In this document: piece by piece, positions 54,561 through 64,000 of the stretch
How the letters are laid out: the number at the start of each line of letters is the position of its first letter
How positions within the stretch are numbered: the stretch's first letter is position 1
DNA from: Gammaproteobacteria bacterium
GTDB lineage: Bacteria > Pseudomonadota > Gammaproteobacteria > Enterobacterales > Neiellaceae
DNA length: 64,000 nt
Direction of reading: 5' to 3'
Assembly: GCA_017425245.1 (NCBI GenBank)
Contig: JAFOOX010000036.1
Coordinates: 1-64,000 of the forward strand
The notes under the pieces: model-generated
Seen by the model: the letters and a program-made list of their open reading frames with translations, nothing else
The model's database searches: none
What the model was told of the DNA's origin: nothing
Translations under genes and position numbers: made by a program

Positions 54561-55832
54561 TCAGGCGGCAACCAACGCCTGATCGAGGTCGGCGAGGATA
54601 TCGTCGATATGCTCGATGCCGACGCACAGGCGGATCATCTCCGGTTTCACCCCGGCTTTGGCCTGCTCCTCTTCGCTCATCTGGCGGTGGGTGGTGCTGG
54701 CCGGGTGGCAGGCCAGGGATTTGGCGTCACCGATATTGACCAACCGCTTGAACAGCTTGAGTGCGTCGTAGAAGCGCTCGCCAGCGGCGAAGCCGCCCTG
54801 CACACCGAAGGTGAGCAGCGATGCGGGGACGCCGCCGCAGTATTTTTCAGCCAGTGCGTGGTAGGGGCTGTCGCTCAGACCGCCGAAGCTGACCCAGGCC
54901 ACTTTCGGGTTCTTTTTCAGGAAATTGGCCACCTTAAGGGCATTTTCGCAGTGGCGCTCCATGCGCAGCGGCAGGGTTTCGATGCCCTGCAGGATCAGGA
55001 AGGCGTTCATCGGCGAGATGGCCGCGCCGGTGTTGCGCAGCGGTACGGTGCGGGCGCGGGCGATATAGGCGGCCGGGCCGAAGGTGTCGGTGTAGACCAC
55101 GCCGTGGTAGGCCGGCTCCGGCTGGGTCAGCATCGGGTATTTGTCGGGATAGTTGGCCCACGGGAAGCTGCCGCCATCGACAATAGCGCCGCCGAGGCTG
55201 GTGCCGTGGCCGCCCATGTATTTTGTCAGCGAGTGGACAACGATGTCGGCGCCAAAACTGAGCGGCTTGCACAGCGCCGGGGTGGCCACGGTGTTGTCCA
55301 CCATCAGCGGCACGCCATGGGCGTGAGCAACCTCGGCCAGCGCCGCCAGATCAACGATATTGCCCGCCGGGTTGCCGATGGATTCACAGTAAACGGCGCG
55401 GGTGTTGCCGTCGATGCAGGCGGCGATATCAGCGGCGCTGTCGCTCTTGGCAAAGCGTACCTCAATGCCCATGGATGGCAGCATGTGGGCGAACAGGGTG
55501 TAGGTGCCACCATAGAGCTGGGGCACAGAGACGATGTTGTGGCCCTGCTGGGCCAGGGTCAGGATCGCATAGTGGATGGCGGCGCTGCCGGCCGACAGGG
55601 CGAGCGCAGCAATGCCGCCTTCGAGTTCCGCCACCCGCTTTTCCAGCACGTCGGTGGTCGGGTTCATGATGCGGGTGTAGATATTGCCCGGCACCGCCAG
55701 GTTGAACAGATCGGCACCATGCTGGGCGTTATCAAATTCGTAGGCGACGGTCTGATAGATCGGCACCGCCACCGACTTGGTGGTCGGGTCGGTGACGTAA
55801 CCGGCGTGAATGGCTTTGGTCTGATCGCGCAT
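54561..55832 (-). CDS. metY: O-acetylhomoserine sulfhydrylase MetY
   Basis: This 423-residue PLP enzyme makes homocysteine from O-acetylhomoserine and sulfide. Family marks are the start TKAIHAGYVTDPTTKSVAVP, YTRIMNPT, the cofactor Lys in HSLTKYMGGHGTSLGG and the long SLGGAIVDGGSF loop of the sulfhydrylase rather than the synthase branch. The C-terminus has HPASTTHRQMSEEEQ. ATG 55832 with GGAG seven bases upstream is preferred to ATG 55844. It stands at the border between the repeat region and the core chromosome. Confidence 0.94.
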   Translation of the reverse strand: MRDQTKAIHAGYVTDPTTKSVAVPIYQTVAYEFDNAQHGADLFNLAVPGNIYTRIMNPTTDVLEKRVAELEGGIAALALSAGSAAIHYAILTLAQQGHNIVSVPQLYGGTYTLFAHMLPSMGIEVRFAKSDSAADIAACIDGNTRAVYCESIGNPAGNIVDLAALAEVAHAHGVPLMVDNTVATPALCKPLSFGADIVVHSLTKYMGGHGTSLGGAIVDGGSFPWANYPDKYPMLTQPEPAYHGVVYTDTFGPAAYIARARTVPLRNTGAAISPMNAFLILQGIETLPLRMERHCENALKVANFLKKNPKVAWVSFGGLSDSPYHALAEKYCGGVPASLLTFGVQGGFAAGERFYDALKLFKRLVNIGDAKSLACHPASTTHRQMSEEEQAKAGVKPEMIRLCVGIEHIDDILADLDQALVAA

Positions 55833-55908
55833 CTGGGGCTCCATGCTGGGTATTCAAGGCCACGCCAGCATAGCCGTGGCGGCAGCCACAGGCGACCCAT
55901 ACCACCCG

Positions 55909-57846
55909 TTACAACCCCAATACCCGGCCGATATCGCGGCTCTGATCACGCATCGCCTGGCTGATCGCTTCGCTGTGGCTGCGGGTGCTGTTGGCCTGCT
56001 GTTCCACCTCGGTCATGGCCCCGGCGAAGGCTTGCAGCTGCTGGGCCTGCTGTTGCACCAGATCATGGGCAGCCTGAGCAGCCTCGGCCGAACGCTGAGC
56101 CTGACCCCGTACCTGACTCAGGGTTTGCTGGAGGCTGGCCGCAGTTTGCTCCTGGCCACTGGCAGCATCATGAATACTGCTGATCTGCACCTTGAGGCTG
56201 CTGGCGGCACTTTCCAGCTGACCAAGCATCGCACCAATTTCGCCCAACGAATCCTGAGTGCGGATCGCCAGCTTGCGTACTTCGTCGGCGACTACGGCAA
56301 AGCCGCGGCCATGCTCACCGGCGCGCGCTGATTCGATGGCGGCATTGAGCGCCAAAAGGTTGGTTTGATCAGCGACGGTGCGGATCACCGCCGTCACTGT
56401 GCCCATGCTAGCAACTGAGCCAGCCAGCTGCTCAAGAATAGTCAGCCCCTGCTGAACCGCCTGACGGGTACTGTCAGCGGCCTGCGCCACCTGACTGGCG
56501 CCCCGGTCCCCCTCGGCCACTAACTGCGACGTCGCTGCCGCCTGTTCGTCTACCACTCCTGACTGGGCCGCCAAGTCACGGGCAAGATGACGCAGATCGT
56601 CCAGTGCTACGGTGGCATGAGCCACATGGCTAGCGCTGGCCGCGGAGCTATCGCTGACCCCCTGCAACTGCCCCTCAAGGGTCAACAGGGCATTGGAGAC
56701 GACGGCCAGCTGCTCGCTACGGGCCCGGTTTTGGGACTCCAACTGGGCCAGCAGCGCATTGAAATAACCCGCTATCTCACCCAGTTCCGAGCGCGCATCC
56801 AAGCCGCTCAGAGCGTGATACTTGCCGCTGTCGACCAGCTGACGGAAGGCATCGCGCAAGTTGCGCAATGGGCGCAACACATGGCGTCGGGTAACCCAGG
56901 CCGAGAGCGCGGCCAGCAGCATCATGGCGGCCACCATCACCGCCAACGCTAACTCCACCTGTGACATAGTACGCTGACGCTGGGCAAGCAAGGCGCCAGC
57001 CAGCGCATCGATTTGCTGGCCGAGGGTTGCAACCTCCTGCTTCAGTTGCGCACTGATCACTGTGCGTTCGCGGATCAGGGTGCTGGTGCGCTGCTGCTCA
57101 GTTGGATAACGACGGATCAGCGAATTCAGCTCCTGCTGAATGCCCTTGGCCTTGTCGCCCGGCGGCTTAGGTTTGCGCAGGGCATAAGGGTCGACGGGTT
57201 CGGCCACCTCCAGTAGCCCCAGTAAAGGCAACGCGGTCAGCTTAACGCCATCAGCCTGCAGTTGCTGGAAAGCTGCAACATAGGCCTTGTCGCTAGCCTC
57301 ATCGCCTTGAGCGAAAAAACGGGCACGGGCCAGCGCTAGCGTTTGCATCTCTTCCAGCGCCGCGGCAGCCAGCTCTACGTAGCGGCGGCCATCGCTGTGA
57401 CCTGCGGCTTGGGCATCCAGGCCGTAACCAAGGGCCAGACTGATCTGGGCGGCGATCTCCCGTTCGGCGTTGATCAGCAGCCCCTGGGGATCGCCACTGA
57501 GTTTGCCAAGGCCAAGATAACGGCTGGCCAAGTTCTCCCCCAACTGCTGACGCGCCGCTTCGAAAGCTTGCCCAGCGGCCACATCGGCTTTGGACAATAC
57601 TTGGCTATCGAGTTGCTGCACCAGTTGCACCGCCGCACTGTGGGCAAGGGCATCGCCACTGCTCAGGTAGCGGTTAACTTGCTGGGGTAGCTCACTGCTG
57701 ATCTGCACCGACAGCTGACTGAACGCGGCCAATTGCTGATCCGAACTACGGATCTGCCAGATCCCCCAAGCCAGCACCGAGGCAAACAGCAAAGCCAGCC
57801 CAACCAACATGGCGGCCTGCAACCTTGAAACCGTTGATACGCGCAT
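55909..57846 (-). CDS. Methyl-accepting chemotaxis protein with helical sensor
   Basis: This 645-residue chemoreceptor has a first helix at about 12-32, a long all-helical periplasmic sensor (about 33-310) and a second helix (about 312-335). HAMP and a signalling domain with [20 protein letters not shown] follow. The sensor is far longer than a four-helix bundle of Tar type and resembles a helical bimodular or PilJ-like sensor; ligand unknown. ATG 57846 lacks a strong ribosome-binding site. Confidence 0.9.
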   Translation of the reverse strand: MRVSTVSRLQAAMLVGLALLFASVLAWGIWQIRSSDQQLAAFSQLSVQISSELPQQVNRYLSSGDALAHSAAVQLVQQLDSQVLSKADVAAGQAFEAARQQLGENLASRYLGLGKLSGDPQGLLINAEREIAAQISLALGYGLDAQAAGHSDGRRYVELAAAALEEMQTLALARARFFAQGDEASDKAYVAAFQQLQADGVKLTALPLLGLLEVAEPVDPYALRKPKPPGDKAKGIQQELNSLIRRYPTEQQRTSTLIRERTVISAQLKQEVATLGQQIDALAGALLAQRQRTMSQVELALAVMVAAMMLLAALSAWVTRRHVLRPLRNLRDAFRQLVDSGKYHALSGLDARSELGEIAGYFNALLAQLESQNRARSEQLAVVSNALLTLEGQLQGVSDSSAASASHVAHATVALDDLRHLARDLAAQSGVVDEQAAATSQLVAEGDRGASQVAQAADSTRQAVQQGLTILEQLAGSVASMGTVTAVIRTVADQTNLLALNAAIESARAGEHGRGFAVVADEVRKLAIRTQDSLGEIGAMLGQLESAASSLKVQISSIHDAASGQEQTAASLQQTLSQVRGQAQRSAEAAQAAHDLVQQQAQQLQAFAGAMTEVEQQANSTRSHSEAISQAMRDQSRDIGRVLGL

Positions 57847-57915
57847 AACCAGCCCCCGCCACAATCTAGGGGGCAGGTTATGACCGTAAGATGACCGAAA
57901 GATGACGGCGTAAAA

Positions 57916-58650
57916 TTAGCTGACAGGCGCGTAGATATCGAAGCGATGGCCGCGGCTGGCCACCGCCCCGCTTGGCTTTACCCCGGCCAACGGTGGCGCC
58001 TGCTCCGGACGTTTGACCACCACCCGTTGGCAGGCCAGCTGGCGAGCCGGCAACAGCAGCGCATCGGCGTCGTCGTCTGCCCCCACCAGTTGCTGCAACC
58101 ACTGCATCTCCTGCTTCACCAGCGCGCTTTTGCGGCGGTGGGGAAACATAGGATCAAGGTACACCACCGCTGGCGGCTCGCCCAACCAACCGGTCAAAGT
58201 GGCCAGGGCAGCACCATAGTGTAGCTGCATGCGGCTGGCGATGGCCGTCGTCGCCTCATCCATCAACGCCCGTTGCAGGGCGTCGGCCAACAGCGCCGCC
58301 AGTGCCGGATGGCGTTCCACCAGTGTCACCCGGGCGCCATGGGCCGCCAGGATGAAGGCATCGCGGCCTAGGCCAGCGGTAGCGTCGATCACGCTTAGTG
58401 GCTGCGACGGTTTGAGGCCAACGGCGCGGACAATCGCCTCGCTGCCACCGTGCAGACGCCGATACCCAAGCTTGCCGCCGACAAAGTCGAGCCGTAACTG
58501 ACCCTCATGGCCAACCCGCTGCAAGGTCAAGCCACAAACGTGGGCATGAAGATAAAAGCCATCAAGAGGCGGTGACGGATCCAACGGCAGGCCAAAGTAC
58601 GCCGCCAGTTGAGGGTCAGCAGTGGTGAGTTGTGGCAGCACCGCGGTCAT
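57916..58650 (-). CDS. rsmJ: 16S rRNA m2G1516 methyltransferase RsmJ
   Basis: This 244-residue enzyme methylates N2 of G1516 in 16S rRNA. It has the SAM-binding motif VIDATAGLGRDAFILA, the DPMFPHRRKSALVKQEMQ segment that identifies RsmJ, and the KPSGAVASRGHRFDIY end. ATG 58650 is used with AGGTGG upstream; GTG 58656 is the alternative. In many gammaproteobacteria prlC lies next to rsmJ. Here prlC is about 5 kb away on the same strand, with three genes between. Confidence 0.95.
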   Translation of the reverse strand: MTAVLPQLTTADPQLAAYFGLPLDPSPPLDGFYLHAHVCGLTLQRVGHEGQLRLDFVGGKLGYRRLHGGSEAIVRAVGLKPSQPLSVIDATAGLGRDAFILAAHGARVTLVERHPALAALLADALQRALMDEATTAIASRMQLHYGAALATLTGWLGEPPAVVYLDPMFPHRRKSALVKQEMQWLQQLVGADDDADALLLPARQLACQRVVVKRPEQAPPLAGVKPSGAVASRGHRFDIYAPVS

Positions 58651-58731
58651 GTCCACCTACCAGCGCTTTTTCCCGCTCGCTCAAGGTTATATGCTGTGGC
58701 CCGGGTTGTCCGGTTCGTCAAAGGCTTTGCC

Positions 58732-60759
58732 ATGCGCTTTATTCTGTTCACTCTGTTGCTGGCTGTGTGCGCTTCAGCGCATGCGGCTACCCTCAGCCTT
58801 GAGGAGATCGTCGGCCTGCGTCAGGTCAACGAATTCACTATCTCGCCTAAAGGCCGCTTTGTCGCCTATGTCCGCCATCAGCCGCGCGATCCGCTGAAGG
58901 ATGAAGATGGCCCCGCCTGGACCGAGCTGCATCTGGTCGACATGATGGGTCACAGCCGCCCCTTTGTCACCGGCCAGGTCAAGCTCGCCAAGTTGCGCTG
59001 GAGTGGCGATGGCCAACGGTTGTTCTTCATCGCCAAACGCGGCAATGACAAGCTAAACAGCCTCTATGCCATACCGGTCGACGGCGGCGAAGCCCAACGT
59101 GTATTGACCGCGCCTCAGGATGTGGAAGATTACGCGCTGCTGGCTGATGGCAGTGCAGTACTGGTAATCGCCAAAGACAAAGGTCCCGAAAACAAAGAGA
59201 AGCTGGCCAAGCGCGGCTTCAATGCCAAGGTATTTGAAGAAGATCCGGAGTTCAGCCGTCTGTGGCGCTACAACTTGGGCGATGACGGCTTGGTCAGCGG
59301 CGAACCGGAGCAGTTGCCGGTGGCCGGCCATGTGATGGCGGTACAAGTTAACCGCTTTGGCGATCGCCTTGCCCTCACCGTCAGCCCCACCCCGGCAATC
59401 GATGATGAGCTAATGGCCGCCAGCCTGACCATTGCCGACAGCGGCGGCCGCCTGCTCACCAATCTCGCTCATCGCGGCAAGCTCGGCGCTGGCAAGTTCA
59501 GCCCCGATGGCAGCCAGCTGCTGTTTATCGGCAGTGCAGATATCAATGACCCCGCTGAAGGACGGCTTTACCTAGCCGATGTGGCCAGCGGCAAAGTGAC
59601 GGACCTGCTGCCCGATTTCGAGGGCCATGTCAGCGCCATTGACTGGCTCAGCGACCGTCAAGCGCTCTATATCGGCGATATTGGTACTGGCAGCCGGCTC
59701 GGGCTGGTCAACCTCGACACCGGCGTCAAAAACAGCCTGATTGATGAGAGTGCCAGCGAGGTACTGCGCGGCCTGGATGTCAGCGACAAAGGCCAAATCG
59801 CCTTAGTCGCTGACAGCTGGCAGCATCCGCCCGAAGTATTTGCCCTGCCCAGCCCCGGCCAGCCGCTCAAACGCCTGACCATCTCCAACCCGCTGCTGGA
59901 GACCCGCGAATTGGCGTCACAGGAGGTGTTGAGTTACAAGGCTCGTGACGGGCTGGAGCTGCAGGGAGTGCTGGTCAAACCGCTGCGTTATACGCCGGGC
60001 AAACGTTATCCCCTAATCATGTTCGTCCATGGTGGCCCCGAAGCCCACGTTGCCAACGGCTGGGTTAGCCGCTACGCCAACCCCGCACAGCTCGCTGCCG
60101 CCGATGGTTTTGTCAGCTTTTTCCCCAACTATCGCGGCAGCACCGGCCGTGGTGTCGCCTTCAGCAAGCTGGGTCAGGGCGACTATGCCGGCGCTGAATT
60201 CAACGATTTGGTCGATGCCAAACAGCATCTGGTCAGCATCGGTCTGGTCGACGAAAAAAAGGTCGGGATCACGGGCGGCTCCTACGGCGGTTACGCCACC
60301 GCGTGGGGCGCCACGGCACTTTCTGAACACTTTGCCGCCGGGGTGATGTTTGTCGGGATCAGCGACCTGATCAGCAAATTTGGCACTACCGACATCCCCA
60401 ACGAGATGTATCTGGTTCATGCCCGCGCCTGGCCATGGGACCACTGGCATGAGCTGCTGGAGCGTAGCCCGGTCTACCATGCCCAGAAGCACCGCACACC
60501 GCTGCTGATCATGCATGGCGAAAACGATACGCGCGTTCACCCCAGCCAATCGCTGGAGCTGTTCCGCTACCTCAAGACCCTCAACCAAGCGCCGGTACGA
60601 CTGGTGCTGCAGCCGGGCGAAGGTCACGGCTATCGCAAGGCGGCCTCACAGCTGGATTATGGCCAGCGGCTGATGGACTGGATGCGCCATTATCTGATCG
60701 CGGGCAACAGCGGCCTGCCGGCCAACCCTGATCACAGTGCCGCACTGAGTGCCGAATAA
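58732..60759 (+). CDS. S9 family peptidase (prolyl oligopeptidase type), secreted
   Basis: The 675-residue precursor has a signal peptide MRFILFTLLLAVCASAHA. A beta-propeller domain (about 25-420) is followed by an alpha/beta hydrolase domain with catalytic Ser in TGGSYGGYATAW, Asp in HGENDTRVHP and His in GEGHGYRK. It is related to dipeptidyl and acylaminoacyl peptidases and should trim short peptides in the periplasm. It diverges from rsmJ, the shared gap being about 80 bp. A hairpin follows its stop. Confidence 0.92.
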   Translation: MRFILFTLLLAVCASAHAATLSLEEIVGLRQVNEFTISPKGRFVAYVRHQPRDPLKDEDGPAWTELHLVDMMGHSRPFVTGQVKLAKLRWSGDGQRLFFIAKRGNDKLNSLYAIPVDGGEAQRVLTAPQDVEDYALLADGSAVLVIAKDKGPENKEKLAKRGFNAKVFEEDPEFSRLWRYNLGDDGLVSGEPEQLPVAGHVMAVQVNRFGDRLALTVSPTPAIDDELMAASLTIADSGGRLLTNLAHRGKLGAGKFSPDGSQLLFIGSADINDPAEGRLYLADVASGKVTDLLPDFEGHVSAIDWLSDRQALYIGDIGTGSRLGLVNLDTGVKNSLIDESASEVLRGLDVSDKGQIALVADSWQHPPEVFALPSPGQPLKRLTISNPLLETRELASQEVLSYKARDGLELQGVLVKPLRYTPGKRYPLIMFVHGGPEAHVANGWVSRYANPAQLAAADGFVSFFPNYRGSTGRGVAFSKLGQGDYAGAEFNDLVDAKQHLVSIGLVDEKKVGITGGSYGGYATAWGATALSEHFAAGVMFVGISDLISKFGTTDIPNEMYLVHARAWPWDHWHELLERSPVYHAQKHRTPLLIMHGENDTRVHPSQSLELFRYLKTLNQAPVRLVLQPGEGHGYRKAASQLDYGQRLMDWMRHYLIAGNSGLPANPDHSAALSAE

Positions 60760-60772
60760 AGGTTTTTACAGC

Positions 60773-60793
60773 AAGGGCGCCATTGGCGCCCTT
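60773..60793. terminator. Bidirectional terminator-like hairpin
   Basis: AAGGGCGCC-ATT-GGCGCCCTT is a perfect 9-bp stem between two convergent genes. U-rich stretches are short on both sides. Confidence 0.75.
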
Positions 60794-60810
60794 GGTTTAT
60801 CCATTTCAAA

Positions 60811-62130
60811 CTAAAGCGGCTGGGCCAGTACCTGACCACGGCGTCGCCCCAACCAATAAACCAGCGCCAGTATTGGCAGCAGTGCCAATACTGTCACCCC
60901 CATACTCAGATGCATCAGACGCAGGGCCGCACTTTTGGCTTCCAGTTGCTGCACCAGCACGCTGCTGTCCGTCGCTGGGCGCAGCTGGGGCAGTGGCGCC
61001 ATCTGCTGCTGATGATGGAACTCCATCATTAGTTGCTGCAATTGCCGCTGCCGCTGCTGATCGCCGATCTCAGTCGCCGCCAGCTGCTGTTCATAGGCAC
61101 TCTGCCACTGGCCATTGGCGGCGGCCAGGGCTGCACTCAGCTGCTGTAGCTGGGGTGCCGGATCGGTCACCCAGCTGGCGCTGGCGGCGTGAGACAGGCG
61201 AGCCTGCTGCAGACGGCTGCTGGCTGTCGCCAGATCGCCTCTGACCAACGCGGCTCGCGCCAGCAGCAACTCGGCGTCGACTCGCGCCCCCGCGTCCAGC
61301 AACTGAGCCACCAGAGGTAGCAACACCCGCTCCAGCTGCTGGCTGTCGCTGCTGCTGGCCAGTGCCAGCCGCAACTGGCCAAGCTGGACCAACGCCTCAA
61401 CATCGACACGTTGATGCTGCCGGCTCAGGGCCAGTAGACGCACCAGCACTTCGTTGGCCAACGGGTAGTTGCCGGCGTGGATGTGGGCCCTGGCCAGCCC
61501 TTCCAGAGCGGGTAACAGCGACGCCGTATCATTGATCCGCTCCGCTTGGCTAACCGCATCTTCATACGCCCTCAGGGCATCGCTGTTAGCACCAGCAGCC
61601 AACAACAATTCGCCATACTGATAGCTGACGCCAGCGCGTACCCGAGGATCACCATTGGCCGGCATTTTTTGACGGGCGGCACGCAACGCAACCATCGCCG
61701 CTAGTGGCCGCCCCTGCTGACTGGCAATCAGTGCCTGAGCGTAGTAACCCCGAGCCTCCCCTTCGCCGTCCCCCAGCTGCGCCGCCAGCGCCCGGCCAAT
61801 CTCGTAGTAGCGGGCAGCAGTCAGGTCGTCACCGAGGGTATCGGCAGCGAAACCAGCGCAGTACCACAATGGCACCAGTTCCGGCTGACGCTGGTCGACC
61901 TTGTCGAGGTACGGGCTGGCGGCCGCCAGCGCCTGCTGAAAGCGCCCCAGATCGCGCTGGGCCTCACAGCTCAGGCGAGCCCGCAGCATGGGTGAAAGCG
62001 CAGCATCCGGCGCTTGCTGCAGATGCTCAAGCGCCGCCGCTGGATCCTGGCGGACCAGCGTCTGCCACTGCTCCAGATCAGCCGTTGGCGACGCCCCACA
62101 GGGAGCGGCCAGCAGCAGCACCAAGCGCAT
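60811..62130 (-). CDS. TPR-repeat periplasmic protein with C-terminal membrane anchor
   Basis: This 439-residue protein has a short signal peptide ([13 protein letters not shown]), about nine TPR-like helical pairs (about 20-330) and a Gln-rich coiled region (about 335-400). A terminal helix, [14 protein letters not shown], is followed by basic residues. The layout resembles the periplasmic half of TPR-containing sensor proteins, but no cytoplasmic output domain follows. The gene starts inside the last 53 bp of the chemoreceptor-hemerythrin gene on the same strand, so the two are likely co-translated and may work together. Confidence 0.78.
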   Translation of the reverse strand: MRLVLLLAAPCGASPTADLEQWQTLVRQDPAAALEHLQQAPDAALSPMLRARLSCEAQRDLGRFQQALAAASPYLDKVDQRQPELVPLWYCAGFAADTLGDDLTAARYYEIGRALAAQLGDGEGEARGYYAQALIASQQGRPLAAMVALRAARQKMPANGDPRVRAGVSYQYGELLLAAGANSDALRAYEDAVSQAERINDTASLLPALEGLARAHIHAGNYPLANEVLVRLLALSRQHQRVDVEALVQLGQLRLALASSSDSQQLERVLLPLVAQLLDAGARVDAELLLARAALVRGDLATASSRLQQARLSHAASASWVTDPAPQLQQLSAALAAANGQWQSAYEQQLAATEIGDQQRQRQLQQLMMEFHHQQQMAPLPQLRPATDSSVLVQQLEAKSAALRLMHLSMGVTVLALLPILALVYWLGRRRGQVLAQPL

Positions 62131-63748
62131 CCATTTTCTGCAGCCAAGGTCCATAGCGCCGATCCTCCCCGTGGATGTGATTGACCAACCAGCTTTTGAG
62201 GAACATTACCATGTCAATACGGCTGTTTTCGTCGCCACCGGCCATCTGCTGCTGCAAAACGGCCAACTGCTGCAGCAGCTTGCGATGATGGTCACGGTGC
62301 TCTTCATACTGCGGATAGGCGCTGGCGGCGAGTAACTGCTCTTCGTCGGCGAGATGACGGGCAGCGACCTGCAGCAGCCGCTCGATCGCCTCTACCACCC
62401 GCGCCTGCGCCGCCCCGTCATCAATCAGACGATAAGCGGCATTCATCAGATCAAACAGCTGGCGGTGCTGACGATCCATGCCCGCATGGCCGACGCTGAA
62501 CGCCTCGCTCCAGGGCAGCAGCAGGGAATCCTGCTCCCGCTGGTCATTGGCATAGGGTGTAGTGCGAAACTGCGCCAGCATGCGCTGCGACTGATCTGCC
62601 TCATGCTGGGCGCGTAGCGCCAACAATGCATTGTGGCGAGCACTGTTGGCAACCAGCCGGGAGGTATCCGCCATGCTCACCACGTTACGCGAGATCTGCT
62701 CCGCGACCACTGCTTGGGCTTCCGCGGCCACCGCGATCTGACCATTAAGCCCGCTCAGCTGTTCAATCCCGCCCCCTAAAGTTGCAAGCGCCTGACCCGC
62801 CAGATCCGCGCGGTTGGCGGCTGCCGCCGCAGCCTGCTGGCCAGCACTCATGGCGGTGACAGCGGTAGTCACCCCCTGCTGCAGCAGTTCGATGCGACGA
62901 CTGATCTGATCAGTCGCCTCATGAGTTCGGTGCGCCAGAGCCCGCACTTCACCGGCAACCACGGCAAAACCACGCCCCTGCTCACCCGCACGGGCGGCTT
63001 CAATAGCGGCATTGAGCGCCAACAGGTTGGTCTGATCAGCCAGTGCCCGGATCAGCTCGACGATCTCGCCGATCTGCTGAGAATCGCGGGCCAGTACCTC
63101 GACCGCGCCGCCGGCCTGCTCGATGCCGGATGCCAGCTCACGCATGCTGTTGACACTAGCATCAACCCGCGCCAGCCCTTGCTCACCGGTCTGCTTCAGA
63201 GTCTGAGACAGATCAGCGGCTCGCTCGGTATTGGCGGCGATCTCATGCACCGTAGCCGCCATCTCGGTGGCAGCCGTGGCCACCTGAGCCAGTTCATCAT
63301 CGAGGCAGAGCAGCCGCTGGCTGTTGTCGCGGGCGGCTTGCAGGATCTGGCGATTGAGCACCCCCTGCTGGCGGCTCTGATCGCTGATGGTCGCCAGCAG
63401 CGCATCGAGATCACCAACAAAGCGGTTAAAGCCGGCACCGACACGCACCAGCTCCGGGTGGTTTAACCCTTCGGGCAGGCGTCGGCTCAGATCGCGCTCG
63501 CCACTGGCCAGATGATCGGCCACCAGCCGCACCCCGGGGTGCAAGCGGCGTTGCCCTAGCTGGGCCGCCAGACTGGCCAGCGCCGCCACCAGCAACGCAG
63601 CGCCGATCCACAACCCGCTGTTACCCGCTACCGCCACTGTGTCGGCCGCCAGTTCACCGGCGCTAACAGCCAGCGTAGCCGCCACCGCCAACGCGGCCAC
63701 TGCCGTTACGGTCAGCGACCGCACCCAATTCCACCTTTTGTTCATCAC
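62078..63748 (-). CDS. Chemotaxis receptor with C-terminal bacteriohemerythrin domain
   Basis: This 556-residue protein has two N-terminal membrane helices (about 10-30 and 45-66) with a very short periplasmic loop, then HAMP-like sequence. The signalling domain has [20 protein letters not shown]. The final 130 residues are a hemerythrin domain with iron ligands in [39 protein letters not shown] and [10 protein letters not shown]. It probably senses oxygen (compare DcrH) in the cytoplasm and steers aerotaxis. ATG 63748 or 63745 may start it. It overlaps the downstream TPR gene. Confidence 0.93.
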   Translation of the reverse strand: MMNKRWNWVRSLTVTAVAALAVAATLAVSAGELAADTVAVAGNSGLWIGAALLVAALASLAAQLGQRRLHPGVRLVADHLASGERDLSRRLPEGLNHPELVRVGAGFNRFVGDLDALLATISDQSRQQGVLNRQILQAARDNSQRLLCLDDELAQVATAATEMAATVHEIAANTERAADLSQTLKQTGEQGLARVDASVNSMRELASGIEQAGGAVEVLARDSQQIGEIVELIRALADQTNLLALNAAIEAARAGEQGRGFAVVAGEVRALAHRTHEATDQISRRIELLQQGVTTAVTAMSAGQQAAAAAANRADLAGQALATLGGGIEQLSGLNGQIAVAAEAQAVVAEQISRNVVSMADTSRLVANSARHNALLALRAQHEADQSQRMLAQFRTTPYANDQREQDSLLLPWSEAFSVGHAGMDRQHRQLFDLMNAAYRLIDDGAAQARVVEAIERLLQVAARHLADEEQLLAASAYPQYEEHRDHHRKLLQQLAVLQQQMAGGDENSRIDMVMFLKSWLVNHIHGEDRRYGPWLQKMDALGAAAGRSLWGVANG

Positions 63749-63839
63749 CCTGCCCCTGCACGACTACCTCAGCTGCGGTCGCAGGTTAGCAAGGCGAGAG
63801 CATGGTGCTTGTTGCGCCAGCGCAGCTTTTAGTCCCGGG

Positions 63840-64000
63840 TTAAACGGCTTGCGCGGCAATGCCGCTGTGGCGCAGCAGGGCATCCACTTGCGGCTCCCGG
63901 CCACGGAAGGCGACAAACAGCTCCATGGCTGGCTGTGACGCCCCCTGGGCCAGCACCGTACGGCGGAAATCGTCCCCCACCTCGGCGCTGAAGATCCCCT
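63840..64000 (-). CDS. prlC: Oligopeptidase A (M3 metallopeptidase), C-terminal part
   Basis: The last 53 codons of a minus-strand gene are visible, reading from the window edge to TAA at 63842-63840. The segment QPAMELFVAFRGREPQVDAL followed by LRHSGI is the characteristic end of oligopeptidase A (PrlC), a cytoplasmic zinc endopeptidase that degrades signal peptides and short peptides. The active-site HEFGH lies outside the window. The terminal AAQAV extends slightly past the E. coli end. Confidence 0.88.
   Translation of the reverse strand, partial: GIFSAEVGDDFRRTVLAQGASQPAMELFVAFRGREPQVDALLRHSGIAAQAV

Overview
The window is high-GC DNA from a gammaproteobacterium. Support comes from a cpxAR / cpxP-fieF cluster, a pldB-yigL pair, luxS, fabV, rsmJ and prlC, all arranged or built as in gammaproteobacteria. 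Three chemoreceptors, two diguanylate cyclases and a nitrogen-controlled urea operon suggest a motile, free-living aquatic or soil organism. An Aeromonadales-like lineage is a guess from LuxS and gene order, not a determination. No rRNA, tRNA or CRISPR array was seen.

Layout. 1-5790: edge of a REP-associated transposase, an alpha/beta hydrolase with a damaged 5' end, a Rad50-like ATPase and a small lipoprotein, separated by large structured repeats. 5916-19081: one 13-kb urea operon behind a near-perfect sigma-54 promoter, in the order allophanate hydrolase, urea carboxylase, GntR regulator, porin, UrtABCDE transporter. 19122-26780: accessory region with two AT-rich integron cassettes (each a P-loop NTPase with its own attC), small unknown genes, a DUF2778 L,D-transpeptidase-like effector with a candidate immunity partner, a broken zinc-ribbon gene and more repeats. 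26805-50883: ordinary chromosome, comprising EamA transporter, diguanylate cyclases, trmL, Cpx system, fieF, luxS, aminotransferase, pldB-yigL, LemA/M48 protease, two FabV paralogues, lipoprotein, chemoreceptor and Ca/Na antiporter. 50884-54512: second accessory region with REPs, repeats, parDE and a DUF429 protein. 54561-64000: metY, chemoreceptor, rsmJ, S9 peptidase, TPR protein, chemoreceptor-hemerythrin fusion and the C-terminus of prlC.

The most unusual content is a dispersed family of large (about 250-650 bp), GC-rich, modular structured elements. Eleven main copies and one fragment were found, and they fill essentially every gene-free gap longer than 300 bp. Their stems show compensatory changes between copies while loops are kept, the sign of a selected RNA or single-stranded DNA fold. 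Stem variants of the core and of the downstream hairpins are shuffled between copies. Copies are placed so that accessory gene blocks mostly face the 5' ends of a diverging pair (left copy on minus, right copy on plus), while core chromosome faces the variable 3' tails. This looks like an undescribed composite mobile or cargo-capturing element. I could not match it to a named family by eye.
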